Notes: generated from the sequence alone by a model not told the origin. Positions 22,301-32,700 are shown, numbered from the stretch's first letter. The stretch is 48,298 nucleotides of DNA from Chthonomonas sp. UBA2362 (GCA_002344135.1 DDTO01000004.1:1-48298); one strand, 5' to 3'. Numbers and translations: made by a program.

Positions 22301-23527
22301 TTACTCTTCGACGAAGTTCATGTCCCGGTGGAACGTCTCCGGCAAGCTCCAAACCGACCAGGCCGCCAAACCGAGAACCACCGCTCCCAAAGCGCCGAGC
22401 GCACCGATCGGACCGAGGTGGGGCTCAAGGGCGCGGGCGCAGAGGGTCATCGGGATCACCAAGCCACGGACGAAACTCGGGGCTGTCGTGGCGACCGTCC
22501 CCCGGAGGTTGGTGCCGAACACCTCTCCGGCCGTCGTCACGAAAACGGCCCAATACCCCGCGCCGACTCCGCCGACGAACATCAGCCAGAAGAAACTGGT
22601 TGCGGTCCGAGAGGTGAGGAAAATGAGCGTGACGACGACCGAGATCCAGAGGTAAGCGAGCCAAAACGCGCGGCGGCGGCTCTTCATGAACTGGCTCAGC
22701 GCACCGAAGAGAACGTCTCCGATGCAAAGCCCGAGGGCGGCGATCGCGATGATCTTCGGGGCCGGGTTCGGGTCGGCGATGCCCAACGAAGTCTGCACCT
22801 CGGGTGAGAACGTCATCATGAGGCCGGCGAAGAACCAGACCGGCGCACCGGAAAGGATGGTCGCCATGTACCGCTTGAATCTCTCTCCCGATCGGAAGAG
22901 GGCCAGGAAATCGCCTCGGCGGATATCGTCCCGGTCCTTGATGTCGTTGAACATGCCGGATTCCAGAACGCCGATCCGCATGACGAGCAAAGCCAGGCCC
23001 ATTCCGCCGCCGATGAAGTAGGCCGTTCGCCAATCGACGGCCCCGGCAACCAAGGGGGCGGCGACCGAGCCGCTGACCCCGACCGTCGCCACGAAGGTCG
23101 TCGCCCAGCCGCGTCGGGCGGTGGAGACGAGTTCGCTCACGAGGGCGATCCCGGCGCCGAGTTCCCCCGCGAGGCCGACTCCGGCGACGAATCGGCAGGC
23201 CGCGTACGAGCCGTAATCCTGGACAAATCCGTTGGCGACGTTGGCGATCGAGTAAGTGATGATCGACCCGAAGAGAACCGCGAGCCTTCCGCGCCGGTCG
23301 GCGACGATGCCGAAGAGGATCGCGCCGATGATGAAGCCGCCCATCTGCCAGTTCAAGAGGGCCTCGCCCACCCGCTTGACCTCGTCTCCCTCGAAGCCAA
23401 GGCTCTTCAGGCTCGCTTGACGCACCGAGGAGAAGAGCCAGATATCGAAGACGTCGACGAAATAGCCGAGGGCGGCCACGACGATGGCCAAGAGACGAGC
23501 CGTATTGCCTGCAACGGCAGCACGCAT
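22301..23527 (-). CDS. MFS transporter (sugar/organic-acid type)
   Basis: From the ATG at 23527 the product is 408 residues with twelve predicted membrane helices. The MFS signature after helix 2 is clear (GIVADRRGRLAVLFGS), and helix 4 has CRFVAGVGLAGELGAG, close to the proton-symporter metabolite/benzoate/sialate group. The second half has the weaker repeat (LSQFMKSRRRAFW). The substrate cannot be named. A longer frame starts at 23614 but its first 29 residues are polar and unlike an MFS N-terminus, so I chose 23527. This leaves about 90 bp for divergent promoters with the M48 protease gene at 23617. Confidence 0.85.
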   Translation of the reverse strand: MRAAVAGNTARLLAIVVAALGYFVDVFDIWLFSSVRQASLKSLGFEGDEVKRVGEALLNWQMGGFIIGAILFGIVADRRGRLAVLFGSIITYSIANVANGFVQDYGSYAACRFVAGVGLAGELGAGIALVSELVSTARRGWATTFVATVGVSGSVAAPLVAGAVDWRTAYFIGGGMGLALLVMRIGVLESGMFNDIKDRDDIRRGDFLALFRSGERFKRYMATILSGAPVWFFAGLMMTFSPEVQTSLGIADPNPAPKIIAIAALGLCIGDVLFGALSQFMKSRRRAFWLAYLWISVVVTLIFLTSRTATSFFWLMFVGGVGAGYWAVFVTTAGEVFGTNLRGTVATTAPSFVRGLVIPMTLCARALEPHLGPIGALGALGAVVLGLAAWSVWSLPETFHRDMNFVEE

Positions 23528-23616
23528 GCATTTTGTGACGGAGAACGGCGCTCGAAGGCATCGGTTCGGCTGAGCCCCGCAGAAACTCCGGCCGCGGCGA
23601 TAGCGTCCTACCATAG

Positions 23617-24438
23617 ATGAGGCTTCGTCAGGTCCTTTGGCTGTTCGCCGCGCTCCCCTTGATCTCAGATTCGTCGGCGCAGATGTTCAAGCCGAGCATG
23701 CGCGAGCAGGTGAAGATCGGCAAGCGAGCTTCCGAGGAGATTCGTAAGAAAGAGCACGCCCTGCCGGACGACGACCCACGGGTGAAGCTGCTGCGCGAGA
23801 TCGGCGAGCGACTGGTCGCCCAAATCCCGGAAAAGGAGCGCAAGGACAAACCCTGGGTCTACACGTTCGACGTCATCCAGAGCCGCCAGATTAACGCTTT
23901 CGCGTTGCCGGGGGGACCGGTGTTCTTTTATACGGGCCTTCTCGATCGCCTGACGACCGTCGACCAGATCGCGGGGATCGTCGGACACGAAATCGTCCAC
24001 GTTCGCAAGGAGCACTGGGCGCGCGACTATTCGAAGACCCTCGAACAGCAAGGACTCATTCTGCTGGGAGGTCTTCTCTTGGGCGTGAATAGCACCCTGA
24101 TGCAAGGCGCGAGCCTCGTCGAGACGTACGGACTTGCCCTTCCGCGCTCACGTCATGCCGAGACGGAGTCCGACAAGATCGGCTACCAGATGATGGTGGA
24201 TGCCGGATACAACCCCCAAGGGATGATCGACGTCTTCCGGATGCTCAATGAAACGGCAGGCAGCAAGCCACCGGAGTTCATGAGCAGCCACCCCGACGAA
24301 AAGAAGCGCATTCGCGCCTTGGAGGAGTTCGTGGCCAAGAACCCCAAGGCGTTCCCGCCCCAGAGGCCGATTCCCGTCGAGGCGCGCTCGCCCTATCTGG
24401 CCTTCCTTCAAGTGCGCGGATTCGTGGTCGGCCGTTAA
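23617..24438 (+). CDS. Exported M48 family zinc metalloprotease
   Basis: The 273-residue product has a signal peptide (about 1-21) and the M48 core with HEIVH at 124-128 and the third ligand in the E-x-D motif ETESDKIG (Glu184, Asp186). The segment INAFALPGGPVFFYTGLL before the motif is typical of BepA/LoiP-type proteases. The tail has SSHPDEKKRIRALEEF, the standard M48 C-terminus. Such proteases degrade or help fold envelope proteins in the periplasm. No TPR repeats follow, so it is the short form. It starts the plus-strand envelope cluster, 52 bp before the amidase gene. Confidence 0.92.
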   Translation: MRLRQVLWLFAALPLISDSSAQMFKPSMREQVKIGKRASEEIRKKEHALPDDDPRVKLLREIGERLVAQIPEKERKDKPWVYTFDVIQSRQINAFALPGGPVFFYTGLLDRLTTVDQIAGIVGHEIVHVRKEHWARDYSKTLEQQGLILLGGLLLGVNSTLMQGASLVETYGLALPRSRHAETESDKIGYQMMVDAGYNPQGMIDVFRMLNETAGSKPPEFMSSHPDEKKRIRALEEFVAKNPKAFPPQRPIPVEARSPYLAFLQVRGFVVGR

Positions 24439-24490
24439 ACCGGGGAACTATCATTCCGGGCGCCGGAGGTTGTATGATTGTGACTGCGCC

Positions 24491-26161
24491 ATGAGGGTGA
24501 CCGCGCTTGGGCTTTTGCCATGGATGGTCGTCGCTGTCGGATGGGCCCAAGGCCGACCGGCCGCCGTTTCCTACTCGCACCTCGGCGTTTTCGACCAGGG
24601 CATCGCCCGCCTCGGCGACGAGTGCTTCGTCCCGGCGACCCTCGTGAGCCGATGGGGTTGGCAAGTTCGCTTCCTGGAAGGCGAAGCCGAATTCCAGGCC
24701 GAAGGTCGGCTCGTACGGGTCGTCACCCGCCAGCACGAAGGCCAGACCGTTATTCCGCTCGTCCAAGCGCTCCAGCAGCTAGGCGCGCGGTTCGATTGGA
24801 CCGATAGCTCGACTCTTACCGTTCGCAGCGCCATCCGCACTATCGAGATCGACCAGTCGACGCTTCGCATCGGCGGCACGCTCGCTTTTTCGCCTCGGCT
24901 GTCGCGCAGCGAAACCTCGGGCCGGCTATCGATCGACCTGGTCGGGGCATGGCTCGATACCCGATCGAAGTTCGACCTGCCCAAAGGCATTACGGTGGCG
25001 CAGTTCGATCGTGAGACCGTACGCCTCACGATCGAACGACCGGGCGTCGATGGAGCCATTCTCCCGTCGCTGTCCCCAGGCCGATCGATGGAGCTTCGTC
25101 TCGAAGGCGTCGTTCTGCGCGAGTCCGGGCCGAAGCCTGTGGAGGTCAGCCGCTCGGGACCCCAGGAGCGGCCCGACCCCGCCTCGACGGCGCCGCGCCG
25201 CGATCCGGATCTCGATCCGCCGCCGACCGAATCACCGGTGGACCCGGCCCCTCCGACTCTCGTTTTGGGCTCGCCGTCGTTTGCCGAAGCGACCGAGCGC
25301 GGAGCGGTGCTCGTGGTGCCCATCCAAGGCCCGGTGACCTCACGTCCGACCGCGATGTACCGCGGACCGAAGACGATCGAGTTGACGATTCCAGGCGCGG
25401 CCGCGCCAGAGGCCTCCGGAGCGACGAACGCCTTCGTGACCGGCCTCACTCTCGCCGACGACGGCAAGGGCAATGCTCGGGTCGTCCTCACGCTGAAGCG
25501 GGCGATGGCCTTCGAACTCGGCATCAGCGATCAGGCGGTCCGGCTTAGACTGGTCAAGCCCAAGAGCGAAGGCAAGTTGGCCGGCAAGGTCGTCGTGGTG
25601 GATGCCGGGCACGGAGGCCATGACTCAGGAGCGCGAGGTGGGAAAGACAGGGCCACGCTGGAGAAAAACCTGACCTTGAAGATCGCAAAGCTGGTCGCCC
25701 AAGAATTGACCGCGCAAGGCGCCTCCGTCATCATGACGCGAAGCGACGACACATTCATCCCGCTTCGCGAACGTCCCGGCATCGCCAATCGGGCTGGCGC
25801 CGACTTCTTTGTCAGCGTCCACATCAACTCGAACACGGTAGACAACAAGACATCGGGACAGATTACGTTCTATCATATGCAAGATCCGATGGGCATCTTG
25901 CTCGCCGAATGCATCCAAAGCGAACTCGCCAAGGTGAGCGGGCTCCCCTCCCTCGGCACGTGGAGCGATTCGCGCATCTATAAGAACGGCGGCTTCGCCG
26001 TCCTCAAACATTCGACGATGCCCGCGGTTCTCCTCGAACTCGGCTTCATCAACCACGACGCCGATCGCAGAATCATGCAGACGGCCAAATTCCAGCAGAG
26101 CACCGCGCAAGCCGTGGTCCGAGGGCTGAAGGCGTTCCTGGGAGGGTCGGGTGGCCAGTAG
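24491..26161 (+). CDS. N-acetylmuramoyl-L-alanine amidase (Amidase_3, AmiC-like)
   Basis: The enzyme cuts the bond between MurNAc and the peptide stem in peptidoglycan. It has a signal peptide (ending near GWAQG), an N-terminal region like copper-amine-oxidase or AMIN-type domains (LARxDW and RLSIDLVG... patterns), a Pro/Asp-rich linker (about 205-255), a second AMIN-like segment and the zinc amidase domain (about 360-550). Zinc ligands are His374 (DAGHGGHDSG), Glu391 and His444 (SVHINSN); the catalytic Glu516 is in LLELGFINH. I chose the ATG at 24491 because it starts the signal peptide; a TTG at 24470 is also in frame. A TATGAT hexamer ends 12 nt upstream. Confidence 0.93.
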   Translation: MRVTALGLLPWMVVAVGWAQGRPAAVSYSHLGVFDQGIARLGDECFVPATLVSRWGWQVRFLEGEAEFQAEGRLVRVVTRQHEGQTVIPLVQALQQLGARFDWTDSSTLTVRSAIRTIEIDQSTLRIGGTLAFSPRLSRSETSGRLSIDLVGAWLDTRSKFDLPKGITVAQFDRETVRLTIERPGVDGAILPSLSPGRSMELRLEGVVLRESGPKPVEVSRSGPQERPDPASTAPRRDPDLDPPPTESPVDPAPPTLVLGSPSFAEATERGAVLVVPIQGPVTSRPTAMYRGPKTIELTIPGAAAPEASGATNAFVTGLTLADDGKGNARVVLTLKRAMAFELGISDQAVRLRLVKPKSEGKLAGKVVVVDAGHGGHDSGARGGKDRATLEKNLTLKIAKLVAQELTAQGASVIMTRSDDTFIPLRERPGIANRAGADFFVSVHINSNTVDNKTSGQITFYHMQDPMGILLAECIQSELAKVSGLPSLGTWSDSRIYKNGGFAVLKHSTMPAVLLELGFINHDADRRIMQTAKFQQSTAQAVVRGLKAFLGGSGGQ

Positions 26162-26690
26162 GAAGTCCGGCGTGAAGCCGGTCCTCGCGCTGCTCGTTGC
26201 CAGTGCCGGGCTCGTAGCCGGGCTGTTCGCCTACGTCAAGTTCTCGCCCGCTTCCCGGGTGCCCGAAACCGAACGTCGATCGGACGCTTCCGAGGCAAAA
26301 AACCTGACGCGTCCGACGAAGGTCGTGGTCTATAAGCCCAAATACGTCGACCACGACTTGAAGTTCGACGAGTCGGAGCGAACGGTACCCGAGGGGCAGG
26401 ACCCCGTGGTGTTCGCGGTGAACGCCTATCTCGACGAGGCCGGGATTACGCCGAAGGAAGCGCGATTGAGGACATGTCGGATCGAGAGCGGGCTTGCAAC
26501 CCTGGACTTCGGCGCCGCGTTCAACCAAACTTACGGCACCGACGACGAGCGGACTCTGTTGGACGGAATCCTGACCGTCGCGGGCCAGTTCAAGGAGATC
26601 CGCACCGTTCGATTCCTCGCCGACGGAAAGCCCATCGAGACCCTGGGCAACGTCGAGCTGACGGACCCACAGCCCGTTCTGCACCCATGA
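26151..26690 (+). CDS. GerMN-domain protein, membrane-anchored
   Basis: The 179-residue product has an N-terminal membrane helix (about 10-28) and a C-terminal GerMN domain: DPVVFAVNAYLDEAG, ATLDFGAAFNQTYGTDDERTLLDGILTVAGQFKEIRTVRFLADGKPIETLG. GerMN domains bind or act near peptidoglycan; they are named from spore germination but also occur in non-spore-formers beside amidases. The GTG start lies inside the end of the amidase gene (11-nt overlap), and GGAGGG precedes it, so the two are translated together. This suggests shared work on the murein. Confidence 0.78.
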   Translation: MASRKSGVKPVLALLVASAGLVAGLFAYVKFSPASRVPETERRSDASEAKNLTRPTKVVVYKPKYVDHDLKFDESERTVPEGQDPVVFAVNAYLDEAGITPKEARLRTCRIESGLATLDFGAAFNQTYGTDDERTLLDGILTVAGQFKEIRTVRFLADGKPIETLGNVELTDPQPVLHP

Positions 26691-26962
26691 GCTTCCTCGA
26701 TGAACTCGAGATCGAGCAGACCGGTCGAGGCGGTTCCATCACGTACAAGGAAGAGGACAAGCGCGCTGTCTTCGGCTGGGAATTCTCGATGGGTGGGGTG
26801 ACCATCTTCGTTCCGACCCTCGAGCAGTGGGACAGGGAGTATCCCTGGGCCGCTGGTCGGCGCGCCGAGGTGCTCTTGCGAGTCGCTGAGGGCGTGAAGT
26901 GGAGAAAGGCGCCCACCGCCACTTACGAGATCGACGACGACGCGATCGAATTCCACTTCTAA
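26687..26962 (+). CDS. Small conserved-type hypothetical protein
   Basis: This 91-residue protein starts at an ATG that overlaps the stop of the GerMN gene as ATGA, so it is probably coupled to it. It is acidic and has FVPTLEQWDREYPWAAGRRAEVLLRVAEGVKWRKAP in the second half. No signal or membrane helix is seen. I do not recognise the family. Its place in the amidase-GerMN unit hints at a cytoplasmic partner, but nothing in the sequence proves that. Confidence 0.6.
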   Translation: MSFLDELEIEQTGRGGSITYKEEDKRAVFGWEFSMGGVTIFVPTLEQWDREYPWAAGRRAEVLLRVAEGVKWRKAPTATYEIDDDAIEFHF

Positions 26963-26976
26963 GCCCGCGACCTCGG

Positions 26977-26982
26977 TAACAT
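26977..26982 (+). promoter_or_regulatory. Putative -10 element of ABC permease gene
   Basis: TAACAT is followed by a 7-nt spacer and the GTG start of the permease gene, with no Shine-Dalgarno sequence. It fits the leaderless pattern. Confidence 0.4.
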
Positions 26983-26989
26983 CGTCGCT

Positions 26990-27829
26990 GTGGCGACCCG
27001 AGCTCGGAAGGCGCTGAGCAACACCGCGACCTACGCGGTGCTCATCGTGCTCGCCCTTTTCCTGATCGCCCCCTTCGTTTGGATGGTGCTCGTCTCGCTC
27101 CATCCGAGCAAGGCCCCGATCCCGACCATCGACAAGCTGATTCCGCCCACGGCGCATTGGGACAACTACCGAAAAGTCCTCTTCATGCCCGACATTCCGG
27201 TCTTGCGATTCTTCGTCAACTCGATCATCGTGACCGTCGCTACCGTGGTCGGGCAGCTGTTCGTGACCAGCCTCGCCGCCTATGGGTTTGCCCGAATGCG
27301 GTTCGCGGGGCGTGACCCCCTCTTCTATCTCTTCCTGCTGAGCCTGATGATCGGAGGTCCGGTGGTGCAGTTGCCGGTCTACCTGCTCGTTCGGAACCTC
27401 GGCTGGCTCGATACCTATTGGGCCCTGATCGTCCCCGGGTTGAGCAGCGCCTTCAACGTGTTCTTGCTCAGGCAGTTCTTCCTTCAGATCCCGATGGAAC
27501 TCGACGAGGCGGCGAGGATCGACGGCGCGGGCGATTTCCGGATCTACTCTCGGGTCGTCATGCCGCTCAGCAAGGCGGCTTTGGCGACGGCGGGGGCGTT
27601 CACGTTCTTCGCGGTGTGGACCGACTTTTTCTGGCCCCTCCTCGCGACGAGTTCGATGGAAATGCGGACCGTCGAAGTCGGCCTCAGCGTCTTCAAGAAC
27701 AGTTACGGCGGCTCGAACTGGCCGCTCCAGATGACGGCGGCAGTGATCGTGCTGATGCCGCTCTTGGTCGTCTTCTTGTTCCTGCAGCGTTACTTCGTTC
27801 GAGGGATCACCATGGGGAGCATTAAATGA
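26990..27829 (+). CDS. Carbohydrate ABC transporter permease (MalG-like)
   Basis: The 279-residue product has six membrane helices and the permease EAA motif, ELDEAARIDGAGDFRIYSRVVMPLS (about residues 170-195), through which it docks on the ATPase. The N-terminus (FLIAPFVWMVLVSLHPS) and C-terminus (LFLFLQRYFVRGITMGSIK-like) are typical of CUT1 MalG/UgpE-type permeases, which form the inner-membrane channel with a MalF partner. No partner permease, ATPase or solute-binding protein is in the window, so it is an orphan here. The start is GTG. A lipoprotein gene overlaps its stop as ATGA. Confidence 0.88.
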   Translation: MATRARKALSNTATYAVLIVLALFLIAPFVWMVLVSLHPSKAPIPTIDKLIPPTAHWDNYRKVLFMPDIPVLRFFVNSIIVTVATVVGQLFVTSLAAYGFARMRFAGRDPLFYLFLLSLMIGGPVVQLPVYLLVRNLGWLDTYWALIVPGLSSAFNVFLLRQFFLQIPMELDEAARIDGAGDFRIYSRVVMPLSKAALATAGAFTFFAVWTDFFWPLLATSSMEMRTVEVGLSVFKNSYGGSNWPLQMTAAVIVLMPLLVVFLFLQRYFVRGITMGSIK

Positions 27830-28236
27830 AACGACTCACGCTTCTTCTCAGCCTGTTGGTCTTCGGATGCAGCACGCCCGAGCCGGGGTCGTCCGTCGTG
27901 GGCAGTTGGGTGACCACTGCCGAGCCGACCTATCGTCTCTCCCTTGCTGAGGATCGCTCCTACAAGATGGAGCTCGCCTCCGACCGGGTCGAGGGTCGGT
28001 GGCTGCTGAGGGGCGATCGCTTGACGCTGACCCCCAAGACGATCAACGGCATGACCGAGGACGAAGCCTTCTTGAAGTCGAACAAGGAGATCATGGAGAT
28101 GGGTCGTTCGACGATCGACGTCCAGAAGACGATGGCGATGTGGGAGCTGACGGTTTCCTCCGATGGACAGCGTCTAACGAGCACCGGGCAAGGCACGGGC
28201 ATCGCGCCGGTCGTTGCCGAGTTTCGCCGCGAATAG
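27826..28236 (+). CDS. Small putative lipoprotein
   Basis: The 136-residue product has a classical lipoprotein signal: MKR, a hydrophobic core and the lipobox LVFGC (Cys15). The mature part is beta-rich (GSWVTTAEPTYRLSLAEDRSYKMEL ... GRWLLRGDRLTLTPKTI), like small lipocalin-type or DUF4488-like folds. I do not recognise a specific family. The ATG overlaps the permease stop (ATGA), with GGGGAG upstream, so the two are translated together. It is not a solute-binding protein; it is far too short. Confidence 0.68.
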   Translation: MKRLTLLLSLLVFGCSTPEPGSSVVGSWVTTAEPTYRLSLAEDRSYKMELASDRVEGRWLLRGDRLTLTPKTINGMTEDEAFLKSNKEIMEMGRSTIDVQKTMAMWELTVSSDGQRLTSTGQGTGIAPVVAEFRRE

Positions 28237-28300
28237 TTGCTCGCCCCTTGATTGTGGGTTCTCGAATCGGCCTATGATGCAGTGAACAGGGAATACCACC

Positions 28301-29713
28301 ATGGATTGGCTCGCACCCTCGCTCTCGCTCCTCGTGGCCATCGGATTGCTGGTCGCGAGGTCTCTCCCGTCGTCCGACGCTGCGGAACGACCTCCAAAGC
28401 CTTCGTGGATCGCAATCGGCATCGGGATAGGAACGGCGGCGATTCTGGCGATCGTGGCATTCGTGCTCCGATCGGACCACCAAGAACTTGCCGACGGACT
28501 TCTGTACGCGGCGATCGGTGTGGTCTTTATGGCCCTGATGGCCTTCCTCGAGCCGGGGAAGACGGGGGCCTATGAACGGATCATTCCACTCGCGATCGCG
28601 CTCGGTGTTTTCGCCCTCTTCGACCAAAAGGGCATGAAGTCGGCGGCGCCCGCGGTACTCGGCCTCGTGTTCGGCTCGGGGCTCAGCGCGGTTTGGTTCC
28701 GTTTCGCGGCAGGCTGTCGCTGGCCCAGTGATGCGGCCTGGTGGCTCGCGGCAGTGGGGTCAGCCAATCTGCTCGGCGCAATCGGCGTCGGTGGGAAGTC
28801 GGCGCTGGCGGGCTCGAGCGTCGGCTTGGTGGTGATCGTGGCTGCCGTGCTCGGGATCGGACTCGGTCAGTTCCTGCCTGGGAAGAGGGCCGCTGGGGGA
28901 GTGGTGTTCGCGGTAGTCGCTGCCCTTGGACTCTGGATCGTGGCCAAGAAACACCTTTTCCTGATCGACATCTTCTGGATCGGACTGCTCTCCATCGCGG
29001 CCGCGCTTGCCGTGGCCTACCTGCTCGGATCGGACGATTCTGAGCCCCAGCCTTCGCCGAGCAGCTTCCTTTTGTCGAGCATCATTTGGGTCGCCGCCGC
29101 CACGATCGCGTTCGGCATGCTCAAGGGCTATGGAATGGCCGTCGGGCTCGTCGTCGGCGCCGCCGCCCTTGCGGCTCTAGGCTCCACCAAAGGGCTGCTC
29201 ACCATGGGCCCCCTGTTCGGTCTCACCGCCTATCGGCTGTTCCGCGAGCAGCACACCGACTCCTCTCGTGCCTTCGACATCGGTCAGCACTATGCGATGA
29301 TCGGCATCCTCATCGGCCTGCTTCTCGTGCTGCTGCTCTTCGACTGGGCGCGAGAACGAACCCACAGGGGCTCGGCGACGGCTGCCGCGGGAGTACTTCT
29401 CGGCGTCGCCGGGCTCGGCGGGCTGCTGGCGAGCCTGGTTCTCCTCGGTCCGAAAGGGACGGTGGGACTTCTGGTCGGAATCGGCCTCGCACCGGCACTT
29501 GCTGGCTGGAGGGGATCACGAGATACTGGAGCATTGGCCTGCGCGGTCGGCCTCCTCGCGGCAGCGGCCTTCGCCTACGGGCCTCTCGACCCCTATTTGA
29601 GCCTCGAACGAGAGGCCAAGACAAAGCTCCTGCTGTGGACCGTCGGCATAGTCCTAGGACTCGGCGCAATGGTCCGTGCTCTCGCAGGTCCAATGAGACA
29701 GGAACGAGGTTAA
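28301..29713 (+). CDS. Polytopic membrane protein of unknown function
   Basis: The 470-residue product is almost wholly hydrophobic, with about 14 predicted membrane helices and only short loops, such as SDDSEPQPSPSS near the middle. Gly and Ala are common in the helices. I find no transporter signature. It lies 4 bp before the alpha-2-macroglobulin gene, which places the two in one transcript. AGGGA lies 8 nt before the ATG. It could anchor or serve the macroglobulin, or be an unrelated transporter; the sequence does not decide. Confidence 0.65.
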   Translation: MDWLAPSLSLLVAIGLLVARSLPSSDAAERPPKPSWIAIGIGIGTAAILAIVAFVLRSDHQELADGLLYAAIGVVFMALMAFLEPGKTGAYERIIPLAIALGVFALFDQKGMKSAAPAVLGLVFGSGLSAVWFRFAAGCRWPSDAAWWLAAVGSANLLGAIGVGGKSALAGSSVGLVVIVAAVLGIGLGQFLPGKRAAGGVVFAVVAALGLWIVAKKHLFLIDIFWIGLLSIAAALAVAYLLGSDDSEPQPSPSSFLLSSIIWVAAATIAFGMLKGYGMAVGLVVGAAALAALGSTKGLLTMGPLFGLTAYRLFREQHTDSSRAFDIGQHYAMIGILIGLLLVLLLFDWARERTHRGSATAAAGVLLGVAGLGGLLASLVLLGPKGTVGLLVGIGLAPALAGWRGSRDTGALACAVGLLAAAAFAYGPLDPYLSLEREAKTKLLLWTVGIVLGLGAMVRALAGPMRQERG

Positions 29714-29717
29714 GCGC

Positions 29718-32700
29718 ATGCGTCGTTTGTTTTCTAGTGGCGGCTTGGTCAGCCTGGTCGTCGCCCTGCTCTTCGGTACCGGCCTGATCGCCTACGGCAT
29801 CACGGAGGAGGTGCCCCTCGGGTCCATTCGCGGAGTCGCCACGATGGCCGAGTCTGGACGTACGCTTAAGGGCGCCGTCATCGTGCTCCGCCCGACCTTC
29901 GCGATCCCCGACTGGGAAGCAAGATCACGCAGCCTCAGCAGTGACGACCAAGGGCGGTTCTCCTTCAGGAACATTCCCGCTGGGACGTACCAAGTGGAAG
30001 CTTACACCGAAGCCCACACCCTCGAAAAGGCGGCGGTCGTCGTGGCCGAGGGTCAAACCAGCCAGCTCGACTTGGAGCTTCAGCCGACTCAGCCCTACCT
30101 CGAACTCTATGCGAGCCAGCACGTCTTCACGCCCGGCGAAAAGGCGAGCCTGCAGGCCAGGGGCTTCGCGACGGAGGGCATCCTTGAGGTCGGCGTCTAC
30201 GCCTGCAAGTTCGATAAGATCGCCGAGCGACGCAGCCTGTACCAGGTTCTCTCCCCGGTTTCGTACGAGAACCCGCGTGTCGATCCCGACGACTCGCCCG
30301 ATTTCACGCGGGTCAAGAGCCTCCAGTGGCCGATCAAGAACCGGAACGACGAAGGCGTTTTCGACGAGTACCTGACCTTCGACGACTTGCCAGAGGGCAT
30401 CTACTGGGTGCGCGCAAAGGCCGGAACGCGCCAGCGCGGGACTTGGCTGCTTATCTCGCGGATCGCGCTCGTCACCAAGAATGCGGGCTCCGATGCTCGA
30501 GCCTACGTCACCGACCTGAAGACAGGTCAGCCCGTCCCTGGCGCAAAGATCAAATTCTCAACCGGCGCAAGCCTGGTCGAGGCTGGATCGACCGGGGCTG
30601 ACGGTACCCTCGCGTTTCGGCTGCCAGCCAAGCAACCGGACGACAACGATTCGGGTCGCGCGGTACTCGCCCAGATCGGCGCCTCTTCGGCGATCTGCAC
30701 CTTCTATGCCTACGACGGCTCGGCCGATAGCACGACCCGCATCTGGACCTACACCGAGCGCCCCGTGTATCGCCCGGGCGACGAAGTGCACTTCAAGGGA
30801 ATCGTGCGAGCGCTTCGTGGTAATACCTACGCTCTGCCACCGCCCGCGCCCGTCTCGATTCAGGTCCGAGACATGAACGAGACAGTCGTGCAGAAAATGA
30901 GCCTGCCGCTATCGGCTAAAGGTACTTTTGCCGCTTCCTTCCGCCTGACGCCCGATGTGGTCGGCTACTTCACCATCGAGATCGAGGCCCTCGGCGGACG
31001 GGATCAGGTCGACGTCGAAGCGATGGCCTATCGCAAGCCAGAATTCAAAATCACGGTCACCCCCGAGAAGGCCTCGTACGTTCGTGGCGACCGGGTCCGG
31101 ATGCGGGTGAAGGCCGAATACTACTTCGGCGGACCGGTGGTAGGGGCGAAGCTTTCCACGACGGTCCTTCGTGAGCCGGACTGGGGATATTGGGGCGATC
31201 CCGATATCGACGCTGGCGACGAGTACGACGGCGGTGAAGGCTCCTCACGCGGCGACTACGTGACCGAAATCGAGTCCGTCACGGATGGGAAGGGCGAAGC
31301 CATTCTCGATTACGACACGGGGCAGGACGAGCCCCAGATTTACGATTACAACGACCAGCGGATGACCTTCGAGGTCTACGGCACCGAGACCGGCGACAAG
31401 TACTTCGAGGGGCGTGGATCGGTTCTCGTGCTGCGAGGCGATGTGAGTCTCGACCTCGAACAGAGCAGCTACGTTGTTCCTCCCGGCGTGCCGGTCGACG
31501 TGAGCGTCAAGGCGTATCAGGGCGGATCGGATTCTCCGGTCGGCGGGCAAGAGGTCGTCATCGAGACCGGATACCAACGATGGACCCGCAACGAGGCCGA
31601 GTTTATCCGCGAAGGCGCCCAAACCGTTCAGACCGACTCGACCGGCGCTGCCCAAGTGAAAGTCACTCCTACGCGGGAGGGCTCGTTCCTGGTCAAAGCG
31701 TCTACGCGGGACCGGCGCGGGAACATCGTCAAGGCCGAAGCGTGGGTCTATGTTTCGAAGGGGACTTCGGGAGGATGGGGCGGCCCGGCGCCCGACATGC
31801 AGGTCGTCCTCGATAAGCGGCTTTACCGGCCCGGCGACAAGGCCACCGTGTTAATCCGGACCAAAGCGTCCGGCGGCAGCGCGTGGGTCACGGTCGAGAG
31901 CGATTCGATCCTCTGGTCCGCGATCGTGCCCCTCACCTCGGAGGCCACGACCGTCCAGATCCCGGTCACCCGCGCTTTCGAGCCCAACGCGGAAGTCTGC
32001 GTTGCTTACGTGAAGGACAAGACGTTCTTCCAGGGCCAGCGCCGCCTTTCGATGGACCTCGCGGCGAAGAAGCTTGCCATCGCGATTCAGCCGAGCGCGG
32101 AAGTCGTCGAGCCGGGCGACACCCTGACATATCGGATCACGACCAAGACCCTCGACGGCACGCCCGTTGCGGCCGATCTCTCGCTAGGGGTTGTCGACGA
32201 GTCGATCTACGCGATCCGCCCCGATCGATTCGAACCGGTAAAGGCCTTCTACCCGGTTCGAGAGCACGCGGTTGCCACGAACTACTCCTTCCCCGAGCTT
32301 TATCTCGACGGGGGAGACAAGGGCGACGGTGAGGTCGAGATTCGTACGCGATTCCTCGACACCGCCTTTTGGGCGCCCGACGTCACGACCGACGCCAACG
32401 GCGAGGCGACGGTCCAGGTTACTCTGCCCGACAACCTCACCAGTTGGCGAGCCACGGTGATCGGCGCCACCGCCGACACCCGCGTAGGAAAGGCGACGGC
32501 CAATGTGCGCGCCCGAAAGGAGATCATGGTCCGGCTCTCCACGCCGGGCTACATGGTGCAAGGCGATCGAGTTCGGATCACGGCGAGCGTTCACAACGAA
32601 ACCGGGCAGCCACAGCCCGTCGCGGTGGACCTCACCGCGACAGGGGTCGTCATCGAAGGCGAGACGCGCCAAACCGTGCAGGTCGACGGCGCCGCGCCGA

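Noticed and set aside
26151..26690. GerMN gene as evidence of sporulation
   Set aside because: GerMN domains occur in non-spore-formers beside amidases, and no other spore gene is visible.
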